Source: Thiocapsa rosea
GTDB lineage: Bacteria > Pseudomonadota > Gammaproteobacteria > Chromatiales > Chromatiaceae
DNA length: 64,000 nt
Direction: 5' to 3'
NCBI RefSeq assembly: GCF_003634315.1
Contig: NZ_RBXL01000001.1
Location: 5,826,511 to 5,890,510, forward strand
The notes under the pieces are model-generated. The model was not told the DNA's origin and searched no databases. It was given only the letters and a program-made list of their open reading frames with translations. Positions 37,185-44,689 of the stretch are shown piece after piece; the stretch's first letter is position 1; each line of letters opens with the position of its first letter. Both the position numbers and the translations under genes were made by a program.

Positions 37185-39950
37185 TCAGAACGTTACCTGC
37201 ACAAAGAGACCCGCGACGCTGGCGCTGTAGTCCTGCGGACCCGAGTCCAGATAGAGGGTATTCGCCGTCGGCATCGGATTCTCGTACACGCCGTCGTAAT
37301 GCCAGTCGTCGATCGAGCCTGTTTCGTAGCGGTACAGCGCCCTGACGGCGACGGATTTATTGATGGGCACGATCACGTTCAGATCCGCAAACTGCTGAGT
37401 TGTATTCAGGTTCGGCATGCCCGAGCCAATGAGTGCCAAGGTATCCGGATTGGTGATTCCGAGCGCATTTGGATTGTAGTTGTAGCCGATCTTGGTCACT
37501 CCGGCGGTATAGGTATAGTCGAGTTCGACCCTGGCCCAGCCGAAATCGTAACGTCCTCCGATGCCGAAGGTGTGGTTGTAGTCGTCGCTCTCCACGCTCC
37601 AGGCCCGAGCGCTGTTGTAGAGCGGATTGACCGGTGATTCGTCACCGCAGAGACTGTGCCAGTTCGTCCCGCTGACACGGGTCTGATCACGTAATCTCGC
37701 CCCGCTGCTGACCGGAGGAGGTGCGATACCGGTTGTATTGGTCACAATCGATCCATCGGAATAGAAGTAATAGTAGTTCCCGATGACGCACCCGAGTGAC
37801 TGAATCCCGCTCTGCTTCATATTGCCTTGTTGGTATGTATAGAATCCATACAGACCCAGATTCGCGCTGGGTTGGTAGTTCACGTCGAGACTGGCGGATC
37901 CGATCCTGTATCGATCGGTACGACCGATATCCGAGGCCGGATAGTCATTGTTCTGATACTGAAGGACGAGACCGACGTCGATGGCCTCGGTGGCAATCAC
38001 ATTCAATCGACCGTTCAAAGTTGTCTGATCCCGATCGGCAAGATCGAACTTTCGCAACCCGGACGGCGAATGGATCCAGCTCGCGACATTGGTGCCGTTG
38101 GCAAACGGCGCGGGTCCGAAGATCGCACTGCTAGCGTTTGGATCCGCCTCGACGTTGTAGCTGTCTCCACGACGCTCGGCGTACTCAGCCGAGACGCGGA
38201 TGGTGCCGAAGCTGAACCCGCGATTGGTATAGCCGAGCTCGAGGCTGTTCTCCCACGTCTTGTCGCGCTCGCGATAGGAGCGGTCGAACTCCTCGCGCTC
38301 CAGCGACAGGTTCAGGCTGGACGCCCTGCCGAGGTCGTAGTCGCCCGACAATACATAGTTCATCTGTTTATAGTCGTAGGGTGTATTGCGAATCTTGACG
38401 TTCCCCGCGCTCGGGACGAGACCGAGCGCCTGGACGGCGGCCACATTGCATCCGGCCTGATTGTAGGCGGTGTTGAGGGTACCGATCGGATTGTTGCCCG
38501 CGGTGGCATTCGGCACGACAAAGGACCCGCCGCTGCCGTCGTTCAGGAGGCGACCCCACTGACCGGTCAAGGGATTACAGGCGAAGAACTCGGTCTTGTT
38601 CTCGGTCTCGTAGTAACGGATCTTGCCCTCGACATCGAGCTTGTCGGTCGGACTCATCACCAGACCCAAGCTGAAGAGCTGAGTATTGATCTCCGCATCT
38701 GCCGACTGCTTGGAGTTGGCCCGCGTGGTATTCCATAGGTTTTCCGTGCTGACCCCGTTGATGTTGCCTCCGGCCAATGAAAAGGTGGTCGGTGCAATGA
38801 GGTCGTCGTCCTGCTTCATCCAAGCCAAAGAGGCGACAGCGGTCAGCCTGGCCTTGTAAAAATCCGGGAAGTTGCGACCATATTCGCCCAGGATGTTGTA
38901 GTAGTCATTGTCGGGATAGAGGTCATAGCGCCCGCTGGTGAATGTGGTCGGGGCCATTCCGGTGATGGTATTGGTCGTAATGAACAGTGGATTCTCGAAG
39001 GTCATCGTCCCGGTACGGTTGCGGAACAGAGACGCCTCGGCTTGGAGATTGAGATTATTCAAACCGTCGTCGAACCTCAGTCCGGCGATGAAATTCTGGG
39101 TTTCGTAGTCGATTGACTCGGGAATCTCGACGTTTCCGCCGCCGCCTCCCCCTCCGAACACCGCACCGAACGGTCGGGATCCTTCGCGATTCTCGAGGTT
39201 GTAACCGCCGAAGATGCGCCACTCGTTCGTCAGATACTTTTCAACGTTGAAGCCGCCTTGTTTACGGACGAGGCCGAGCTCGGTCTCTTCGACTTGAGTC
39301 AAGGTGTCCTGAATCGTCGCTTGCGTCGTCGCTGCGTTGCCGGTTCCTCCCGGCGTGAGTCCGACCAAGTTCAGATCCTTGCTACCCTCGCCGCTCCAAA
39401 TAAGACGGTAGCTGCTCGTGAACTCATGCGGTATCTCGGTGTAGAAGAGATCAAGCTTCCAATCATTGAATCGGCCGGCCTTGGCTCCGATGAATTGGTC
39501 GCTGTAACCGATCCCGCCCCCGTAGGTTTCGAAGAACAGCGCCGTACCCGGCTGGCTGGCCTGGAAGTTGAAGTTGTTGAGGTATGGACCTGAGTCAAGA
39601 TCCTTATACTGCCGGAACCAGGCATTGTCGGTGTCGCCGAAGACACCGAGTCCACCGAGCTCCGCTTGGCCCGAATAGAGCCAGCCGGATTGCGTTTCCT
39701 TGGTCTGCAGCGGCAACTTCGGCCAGCCAAGCAAAAAACCAGTGGGCGAGCGGGGATAAGCCTGGGCGTCCAGACCCTCGGGGTCGCGCGCCGGAACCGT
39801 ATTCAGGAACCCGGGGTTGAGGGCATTGCCGAGTACGGTCGGCGTCCCTCTCGGGGCGGCCGAGTCGGCATGCGCCGTCGCGGCCGTCAAGCTCCCCAAC
39901 GCGGCTCCGACGCAGCACGCCATGGTTTTTGCTCGAAAGGGTTCAATCAT
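37185..39950 (-). CDS. mtrB: MtrB/PioB-family outer-membrane barrel
   Basis: A 921-aa outer-membrane beta-barrel that in known systems sheathes a decaheme cytochrome to let electrons cross the outer membrane. Signal peptide MIEPFRAKTMACCVGAALGS ending near AHADS; the rest shows alternating aromatic strands (FNFQASQPGTALFF, LFYTEIPHEFTSSYR, LDLFYTE) and ends VQVTF with the barrel-terminal Phe. It is longer than typical MtrB (about 700 aa) with Gly-rich insertion GGGGGGGN near residue 270. GAGGTG precedes ATG 39950. It follows the decaheme gene by 85 bp. Confidence 0.88.
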   Translation of the reverse strand: MIEPFRAKTMACCVGAALGSLTAATAHADSAAPRGTPTVLGNALNPGFLNTVPARDPEGLDAQAYPRSPTGFLLGWPKLPLQTKETQSGWLYSGQAELGGLGVFGDTDNAWFRQYKDLDSGPYLNNFNFQASQPGTALFFETYGGGIGYSDQFIGAKAGRFNDWKLDLFYTEIPHEFTSSYRLIWSGEGSKDLNLVGLTPGGTGNAATTQATIQDTLTQVEETELGLVRKQGGFNVEKYLTNEWRIFGGYNLENREGSRPFGAVFGGGGGGGNVEIPESIDYETQNFIAGLRFDDGLNNLNLQAEASLFRNRTGTMTFENPLFITTNTITGMAPTTFTSGRYDLYPDNDYYNILGEYGRNFPDFYKARLTAVASLAWMKQDDDLIAPTTFSLAGGNINGVSTENLWNTTRANSKQSADAEINTQLFSLGLVMSPTDKLDVEGKIRYYETENKTEFFACNPLTGQWGRLLNDGSGGSFVVPNATAGNNPIGTLNTAYNQAGCNVAAVQALGLVPSAGNVKIRNTPYDYKQMNYVLSGDYDLGRASSLNLSLEREEFDRSYRERDKTWENSLELGYTNRGFSFGTIRVSAEYAERRGDSYNVEADPNASSAIFGPAPFANGTNVASWIHSPSGLRKFDLADRDQTTLNGRLNVIATEAIDVGLVLQYQNNDYPASDIGRTDRYRIGSASLDVNYQPSANLGLYGFYTYQQGNMKQSGIQSLGCVIGNYYYFYSDGSIVTNTTGIAPPPVSSGARLRDQTRVSGTNWHSLCGDESPVNPLYNSARAWSVESDDYNHTFGIGGRYDFGWARVELDYTYTAGVTKIGYNYNPNALGITNPDTLALIGSGMPNLNTTQQFADLNVIVPINKSVAVRALYRYETGSIDDWHYDGVYENPMPTANTLYLDSGPQDYSASVAGLFVQVTF

Positions 39951-40035
39951 ATCGGCGCACCTCGGGTACGGTTTCTGCTCGATTAGGCTCGATCGACGGA
40001 TCGCTCTGCCGCCACGTCAGTCGCATTCGACAAAA

Positions 40036-41064
40036 TCAGCGTTGCCAGCGGGCACCGGAAGGATGATTGCTGCCGTGGATCTGCGTATGGCAGTTCTGGC
40101 AGGCACGCCCGATCACCCGTTGACTTGCCGCGCCGCCGGGCTGAAGCGCACTCCCGGCAGTCTGGCTTGCGTTGTAGAAGGTCCCCGGATGAAACATCTG
40201 GTTGTGGCACTGTTGGCACAGGAAGGGGCGCGCCGAGACCAAAAGCTTGTCGTGATTGGAGCCATGCGGCAGATGACAGTTGGCGCAATTCTCGCGGACG
40301 GGTGCGTGCTCCCATAGGAAGGGACCGCGCTTCTCGGCATGGCAGGTGTAACAGACCTCGTTGAGGCTGTCTTTATTCAACATGGGGCGCGTGCGCGAGC
40401 CATGCGGATTATGGCAATCGGCACAGGTCATCTTCCCCTCGGACAAGGGCATGTGCGAGCGCTTCAGAAAGTCGGCGCGCTGTTTGGGATGACAGCTATA
40501 GCAGGTCTCGGAGATCGTCTCTTTCCGAAGTGCCCCGTTGATAGAATTTTTGACCATCGGGTTGTGACAGTCGCTGCATGCCACCTTGTTCTTGTCGTGC
40601 GTCGAACCGACCCAGTGCAGTCTCTGTCCACCCTGATGACACGACAGGCACTGTGCGTTCTGAATAGCGACAGGTGTCTCCCATTCTCGCGTAAAGCCGA
40701 TGATCAGGCGCTTGTCCCAGGTCTCCTCGGCGTGCTTGGAGCCAGGACCATGACAGGCCTCGCAGACTTGCGCCTGTTGACTGTTGCGCGGATTATCCCG
40801 AAAGGTTTTGGCGTGAAGCGTATGGCTGTATTGCGTATCGACATGCTCATGGCATTCCAGGCACACCTTCTCGCCCACATAGACCGCGTCGACCGGCGCC
40901 ACGTTGTCGGCCAAACCCTTGCTTTCCGCACCCTGATCCTCGATACCGGCAGAGCGCTGCTGCCCCGTCGGAAGGCACCCGACCATTGTCGCAAGGGCCA
41001 ATGCGCACAGTGATAAGGCAATGAGACGGGCGTCTCGCGGTAAAGCTCTTGAATCAATACTCAT
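40036..41064 (-). CDS. mtrA: Decaheme cytochrome c (MtrA/PioA/DmsE family)
   Basis: A 342-aa cytochrome with ten CxxCH motifs: CLECH, CEACH, CLSCH, CSDCH, CYSCH, CADCH, CYTCH, CANCH, CQQCH, CQNCH. The N-terminus (RLIALSLCALALATMVGC) resembles a lipoprotein or secretion signal. It would lie inside the MtrB-type barrel and carry electrons through the outer membrane. The ATG at 41064 has GGGAG upstream; the frame extends to 41157 without similarity. With mtrB and two diheme cytochromes it forms a porin-cytochrome conduit, either for photoferrotrophic electron uptake (as in pio) or for reduction. Confidence 0.92.
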   Translation of the reverse strand: MSIDSRALPRDARLIALSLCALALATMVGCLPTGQQRSAGIEDQGAESKGLADNVAPVDAVYVGEKVCLECHEHVDTQYSHTLHAKTFRDNPRNSQQAQVCEACHGPGSKHAEETWDKRLIIGFTREWETPVAIQNAQCLSCHQGGQRLHWVGSTHDKNKVACSDCHNPMVKNSINGALRKETISETCYSCHPKQRADFLKRSHMPLSEGKMTCADCHNPHGSRTRPMLNKDSLNEVCYTCHAEKRGPFLWEHAPVRENCANCHLPHGSNHDKLLVSARPFLCQQCHNQMFHPGTFYNASQTAGSALQPGGAASQRVIGRACQNCHTQIHGSNHPSGARWQR

Positions 41065-41405
41065 GGCGCTCCCGGGGCTCATTCTTGGCTCAAGCCGGAC
41101 GATTCTTGATGCCAATTTAGCAAGCCGAGCGAACCATGTATTGTCGCTGGATGACAAGTTTTATGACTAAAACTGTCGTTCACAAACAGCTTATATACAA
41201 CCTGAACCGCGTCCCCGCTAAGGGCGGTGGATGCATCAAACGTCGAACTCCATCGAAAGCGAGCATCTCACGCTGGACGCGGTTTAGCGGCAAAACGAAA
41301 GCGGTCGACACAGGTGCCGACGACGCAAGGAAGCAAGTACCGGTGAGACTGAGGTACGAGAAAGGTATGGGCAGGAGGTGCGGCGCTTCGGCGGCGCCGA
41401 TTGCT
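41065..41405. other. Promoter region of the mtrA-like gene and a type A element
   Basis: About 340 bp between the AraC-type regulator and mtrA. It holds AT-rich sequence (41150-41200, including tatatacaa and ttttatgac) upstream of mtrA and the repeat at 41203-41286. No gene seen. Confidence 0.5.
41203..41286. repeat. Palindromic element, type A
   Basis: An 84-bp unit, TGAACCGCGTCC...GGACGCGGTTTA; interior ctaagggcggtggatgcatc close to that at 19178. Confidence 0.85.
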
Positions 41406-42392
41406 TTAGGATAAGGATACCGAAGGGTGCCCGCTTCGACGTCTCAGACTGCGAGGGGACACACCGAAATGCTTTCGGAAGGTTCTGCTGAAGTGGGCCT
41501 GATCATTAAAGCCCCAGGCATAAGCGATCTCGCTGATCGAGCGTTGAGCCGATCCATCCTGGATCAATTCGCGATAGCACTGCTCGAGCCGCTGAACCCA
41601 GATCCAACGCATCAAGGAGAGCTCCTCGTTGGCGAACAGGCGGTGGATCTGCCGCGGGGACAAACCCACGGCCTCGGCGATGAGTTCGATGCTCAGTTCG
41701 GGATTGGCGAGATTGAGCCGGGCGAACGTCTTGATCCTGTCTTGGTGATAAAAGGACCTGCGCACACAATCCGAGTTGATCGGCACGGCGCAACAGATGA
41801 CGGCGCCCATCAAATCCAGGACGGCGTCGGCGAGACCCTCGCTGCCGGCATCCCCCAACGAGCCGCTCCAGCGCTTGAGCGAGAGCACGGCCTCGCGGAA
41901 CACCGCAGGCACGCCGCTCCCGCTGTCGATCGGCGTGAGCAGCGCCGCGCGCCAAAGCGGAAAGCGGGCGGCGATCTCCTTCTCCGGGACACTGACCAGG
42001 ATCGATTCGAAACAGGCGTCCTGCTCCAGGGTCAAAGGACGACTGCCGCGTACCAAGCACAGATCGCCGTCCGACAGGATCGCCGTGCGATCGGCCTGGT
42101 GGACGGATGCCGTTCCGCAAAACTGAACAAGCGCCGTCAGTTGGCCGGGATGACCCCGCCCATCCGTGATCAATCTAAGCGGCCGCCCGGCCGCTTCGAC
42201 GATCTCGACCCGGCCGATGGTTCGGCCGCTAAACGTCGCGTCCGAACCATCGTCGAGCGCTCCGGGATGACGGACCTCGGGATCGCAAGCGTTCTCGAGC
42301 GCCCTCACAAAGCCGAGGGATGTCTCGGCAGAAGCCGGGGGACGGTCGGAGGCGCCTAGCGATAAGGCTCCAGAGGATGACTCCAATAGCAT
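41406..42392 (-). CDS. AraC-family transcriptional regulator
   Basis: About 328 aa. The C-terminal 100 residues form the two helix-turn-helix motifs: LSIELIAEAVGLSPRQIHRLF and ISEIAYAWGFNDQAHFSRTFR, followed by FGVSPRSLRRR. The N-terminal part resembles the AraC-binding-like domain (PF14525) of FeaR/OxyR-like activators. The frame runs to a TTG at 42476 inside the promoter palindromes, so I chose the ATG at 42392. It lies upstream of and codirectional with mtrA and could regulate that cluster or the divergent DUF4399 gene. Confidence 0.85.
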   Translation of the reverse strand: MLLESSSGALSLGASDRPPASAETSLGFVRALENACDPEVRHPGALDDGSDATFSGRTIGRVEIVEAAGRPLRLITDGRGHPGQLTALVQFCGTASVHQADRTAILSDGDLCLVRGSRPLTLEQDACFESILVSVPEKEIAARFPLWRAALLTPIDSGSGVPAVFREAVLSLKRWSGSLGDAGSEGLADAVLDLMGAVICCAVPINSDCVRRSFYHQDRIKTFARLNLANPELSIELIAEAVGLSPRQIHRLFANEELSLMRWIWVQRLEQCYRELIQDGSAQRSISEIAYAWGFNDQAHFSRTFRKHFGVSPRSLRRRSGHPSVSLS

Positions 42393-42451
42393 CGTACCCG
42401 GCTCTCGATGAGTCGTATCTGTGCTGGATAGTCCTATGGCAGCCGACCCAC

Positions 42452-42495
42452 TGTCAACATAAGTTGTCACTGACAATTGTCAATTTTAGTTGACA
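42452..42495. promoter_or_regulatory. Tandem TGT-N12-ACA-like palindromes between AraC and DUF4399 genes
   Basis: TGTCAATTTTAGTTGACA (42478-42495) fits TGT-N12-ACA perfectly and is palindromic; a second, imperfect copy TGTCAACATAAGTTGTCA starts at 42452, 26 bp away. Half-sites TTGTCA and TGACAA also occur between them. It could be an operator for PpsR/CrtJ or for the AraC-type regulator. Confidence 0.5.
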
Positions 42496-42601
42496 CTAAT
42501 GTTCTTACGTTGATTTCCTTGAAATCGGTGCCCGGGTTCCTGACTCTTCTTCGAGATACGACGACCCGAGACATGTCCGAAACCACAAGAGGAGACGACC
42601 G

Positions 42602-43045
42602 ATGAAGAAAAGAAACATGACGCGCGCTTCAGTGTCCCTGCTGATCGCCGCGGGACTGACCCTCTGCACCCTCGGCGCGATGGCCGCCGTGGAACGCACC
42701 GCGGCGCCCGAGGGGGCGAAGGCATACATCATTTCGCCCGAGAACGGCTCGACGGTGCCGCAGACCTTCGTGGTGCAATTCGGACTCTCGGGGATGGGGG
42801 TTGCACCGGCGGGAGCCGATCTCCCCAAAACGGGACATCATCATCTGCTGGTCGACATGGACAGCCTGCCGCCGCTCGACCAACCGATCGGCGCCGACAT
42901 CCTGCATTTCGGGGGCGGCCAGACGGAGACCGAGATCACGCTGCCGCCGGGCGAGCACACCCTACAGATCCTCTTGGGCGACAAAAACCATATCCCCCAT
43001 GATCCGCCGATCGTTTCGGAGCGGATCACCATAACGGTCGAGTAG
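42602..43045 (+). CDS. DUF4399 secreted protein
   Basis: A 147-aa exported protein. Signal peptide MKKRNMTRASVSLLIAAGLT ending near AMAAV; the mature part has YIISPENGSTVPQTFVVQFG, HHHLLVDMD, HFGGGQTETEITLPPGEHTL and HDPPIVSERITI, all DUF4399 features. The family is small and not characterised; His-rich HHH may bind metal. A strong AGAGGAGA site precedes the ATG. Divergent from the AraC-type gene over the palindromes at 42452-42495. Confidence 0.88.
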   Translation: MKKRNMTRASVSLLIAAGLTLCTLGAMAAVERTAAPEGAKAYIISPENGSTVPQTFVVQFGLSGMGVAPAGADLPKTGHHHLLVDMDSLPPLDQPIGADILHFGGGQTETEITLPPGEHTLQILLGDKNHIPHDPPIVSERITITVE

Positions 43046-43055
43046 ACCTGCCGGA

Positions 43056-43092
43056 TCCCCCCCGCGCGCCCGTAACGGGCGCCGGAGGGGTT
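43056..43092. terminator. Bidirectional terminator hairpin
   Basis: GCGCCCG (43066-43072) / CGGGCGC (43076-43082) around TAA, extended by CCCC/GGGG, lies between convergent genes ending at 43045 and 43163. No T-tract. Confidence 0.55.
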
Positions 43093-43162
43093 CGCTCCCG
43101 CTCTGCGATCTGTGCGTCGCCTCGTCCGATGCCGGGTCAAACGCTGACCGGGCGAGAAACGC

Positions 43163-43537
43163 CTAGCGGTCCGTGCCCATCTCCAAGCGTTCGACGTCGG
43201 CGATGCGGATCTCGCGGCCGTCGGCAGTCACGAATCGCCGGCCATCGACGCTGCCGCGTCGGACCTCGTAGAGCCTGACCTCTCCCGTGTTGGCATTGAC
43301 GACCTGAACGGGGATGATCTCCCGGTCGCGATCCCAATCCCGAACGAGAAGCGACAAACTGCCGAGCAACATGGACCCGAGGAGGACATAGGCGAGCGGA
43401 CGGATCAGCGCGGGGGGAATCAGAGGTGGACGCGGCGCCACGAGGCCGGCGGCCTCACGAGATCGTATGATGCGGGCTCGGATGACCAGATAGGCCCCGA
43501 AGATAACAGCAGCGGTTAGGAGGAGTTTCCAAATCAT
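43163..43537 (-). CDS. Hypothetical membrane protein, 124 aa
   Basis: Starts MIWKLLLTAAVIFGAYLVIR, with a second hydrophobic segment PLAYVLLGSMLLGSLSLLV, then a soluble part IPVQVVNANTGEVRLYEV and DGREIRIADVERLEMG. It is probably a two-span inner membrane protein. The larger open frame to 44197 runs opposite to the ankyrin gene and is spurious; ATG 43537 is used. No named family recognised. Confidence 0.65.
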   Translation of the reverse strand: MIWKLLLTAAVIFGAYLVIRARIIRSREAAGLVAPRPPLIPPALIRPLAYVLLGSMLLGSLSLLVRDWDRDREIIPVQVVNANTGEVRLYEVRRGSVDGRRFVTADGREIRIADVERLEMGTDR

Positions 43538-43648
43538 GGTCTTTACGTTAGCACGACCGGTCGGTTCGGACAGCCCGTTCGTGCGCTGCGGGGTCGCGTC
43601 CGCCGGCCGCGACAGACGGCCCGGCTGCAGCGAAACCGGAGAGCCGGC

Positions 43649-44317
43649 ATGATGAAGGATGACCTTCCGACACTGTTGCTGATTGCAGCGCTGTCGCTCA
43701 CGGGCTGCACTGAACCTGCCGCGCCGACGGTGAATCTGCACCGGGCGGTCGAGATCGGAGATATCGACCAGGTCTCGCGTCATATTTACTGGAAGAGCGA
43801 CCTCGATCTGCCGGATGCGCACGGCGACCCGCCGATGCACGTCGCCGCGCGCGCGGGACGCGTTGCCATCGCGCGGGCGCTCGCCCGCAACGGCGCGGAT
43901 CTCAAGGCACCGAATGCGGCGGGGAAGACTCCGCTCGAGGTCGCGCTCGAGCACGGGCGCGTTCAGGTTGCGAGCATGCTCATCGACCAAGGTGCACAGC
44001 TCGATGCACAGGATACACTGGTCGCGTTGGTCGAGTCGGGACTGATCGACCGCGATACTCTGAATTTCCTCGTCAATTCGGGGGCGCAGCTCGACAAACC
44101 GGATCCGAACGGGAATGCGCCGCTGCACCTCGCCATCCGAAACGGACATCTCGAGACGGTACGACGACTGATCCTCGCCGGCGCCGATGTCAATCAACCC
44201 GCCGACGACGGTCGCATGCCGCTGCGGATTGCGCGAGAATCGGCGCCCGGGCGCGACGCCCGGTTTATCGTCTCGACCCTCGAGCGCAACGGTGCGAGGG
44301 CCGACCCAGCCCCCTGA
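43649..44317 (+). CDS. Ankyrin-repeat lipoprotein
   Basis: A 222-aa exported protein. The signal LPTLLLIAALSLTGC has a lipobox LTGC, so it is likely a lipoprotein. Ankyrin repeats follow: DPPMHVAARAGRVAIARALA, TPLEVALEHGRVQVASMLID, and APLHLAIRNGHLETVRRLIL with GADVNQPADDGRMPLRIA, about four to five in all. Ankyrin proteins mediate protein contacts; the partner is unknown. Two adjacent start codons (43649, 43652). It is 23 bp upstream of the next small gene. Confidence 0.82.
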   Translation: MMKDDLPTLLLIAALSLTGCTEPAAPTVNLHRAVEIGDIDQVSRHIYWKSDLDLPDAHGDPPMHVAARAGRVAIARALARNGADLKAPNAAGKTPLEVALEHGRVQVASMLIDQGAQLDAQDTLVALVESGLIDRDTLNFLVNSGAQLDKPDPNGNAPLHLAIRNGHLETVRRLILAGADVNQPADDGRMPLRIARESAPGRDARFIVSTLERNGARADPAP

Positions 44318-44340
44318 CAGATTCGCACAGGAGCGACCGC

Positions 44341-44628
44341 ATGGCCGAACGGATCGAAGATCTGACGGTGACTTACACGGAAGACGGAATCGACACGACC
44401 AAGGAGATCGACAAGGTCGTCCTCTCCAAGGGAAGTTGGACCACGATCCTCTTTCGCTATCAAGATTGGGATCGTGTGAAGGAGGCGTACGGACCGGACA
44501 AATATACGATTCGTCGGTATCAGAAGCGCAGTGGCGAGTACCGACAGCAGTCGAAGTTCAACATCTCCAGCCGCGCTCAGGCCCAGGCCCTCGTCGAGGC
44601 ATTGCAAGGTTGGCTGACCGACGACTGA
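44341..44628 (+). CDS. Conserved small protein, 95 aa
   Basis: Charged, soluble protein: VTYTEDGIDTTKEIDKVVLS, KGSWTTILFRYQDWD and KYTIRRYQKRSGEYRQQSKF. It looks conserved in character (a compact beta-rich domain followed by a helix SRAQAQALVEALQGWL). I do not recognise a named domain. It is codirectional with the ankyrin gene and the P-type ATPase gene (61 bp downstream). Confidence 0.7.
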   Translation: MAERIEDLTVTYTEDGIDTTKEIDKVVLSKGSWTTILFRYQDWDRVKEAYGPDKYTIRRYQKRSGEYRQQSKFNISSRAQAQALVEALQGWLTDD

Positions 44629-44689
44629 TTGCGCGCAAGCGGGTGGACACCGATGATTCGGACCGGTGGCTGAGGCCGGAGGCGTGACG

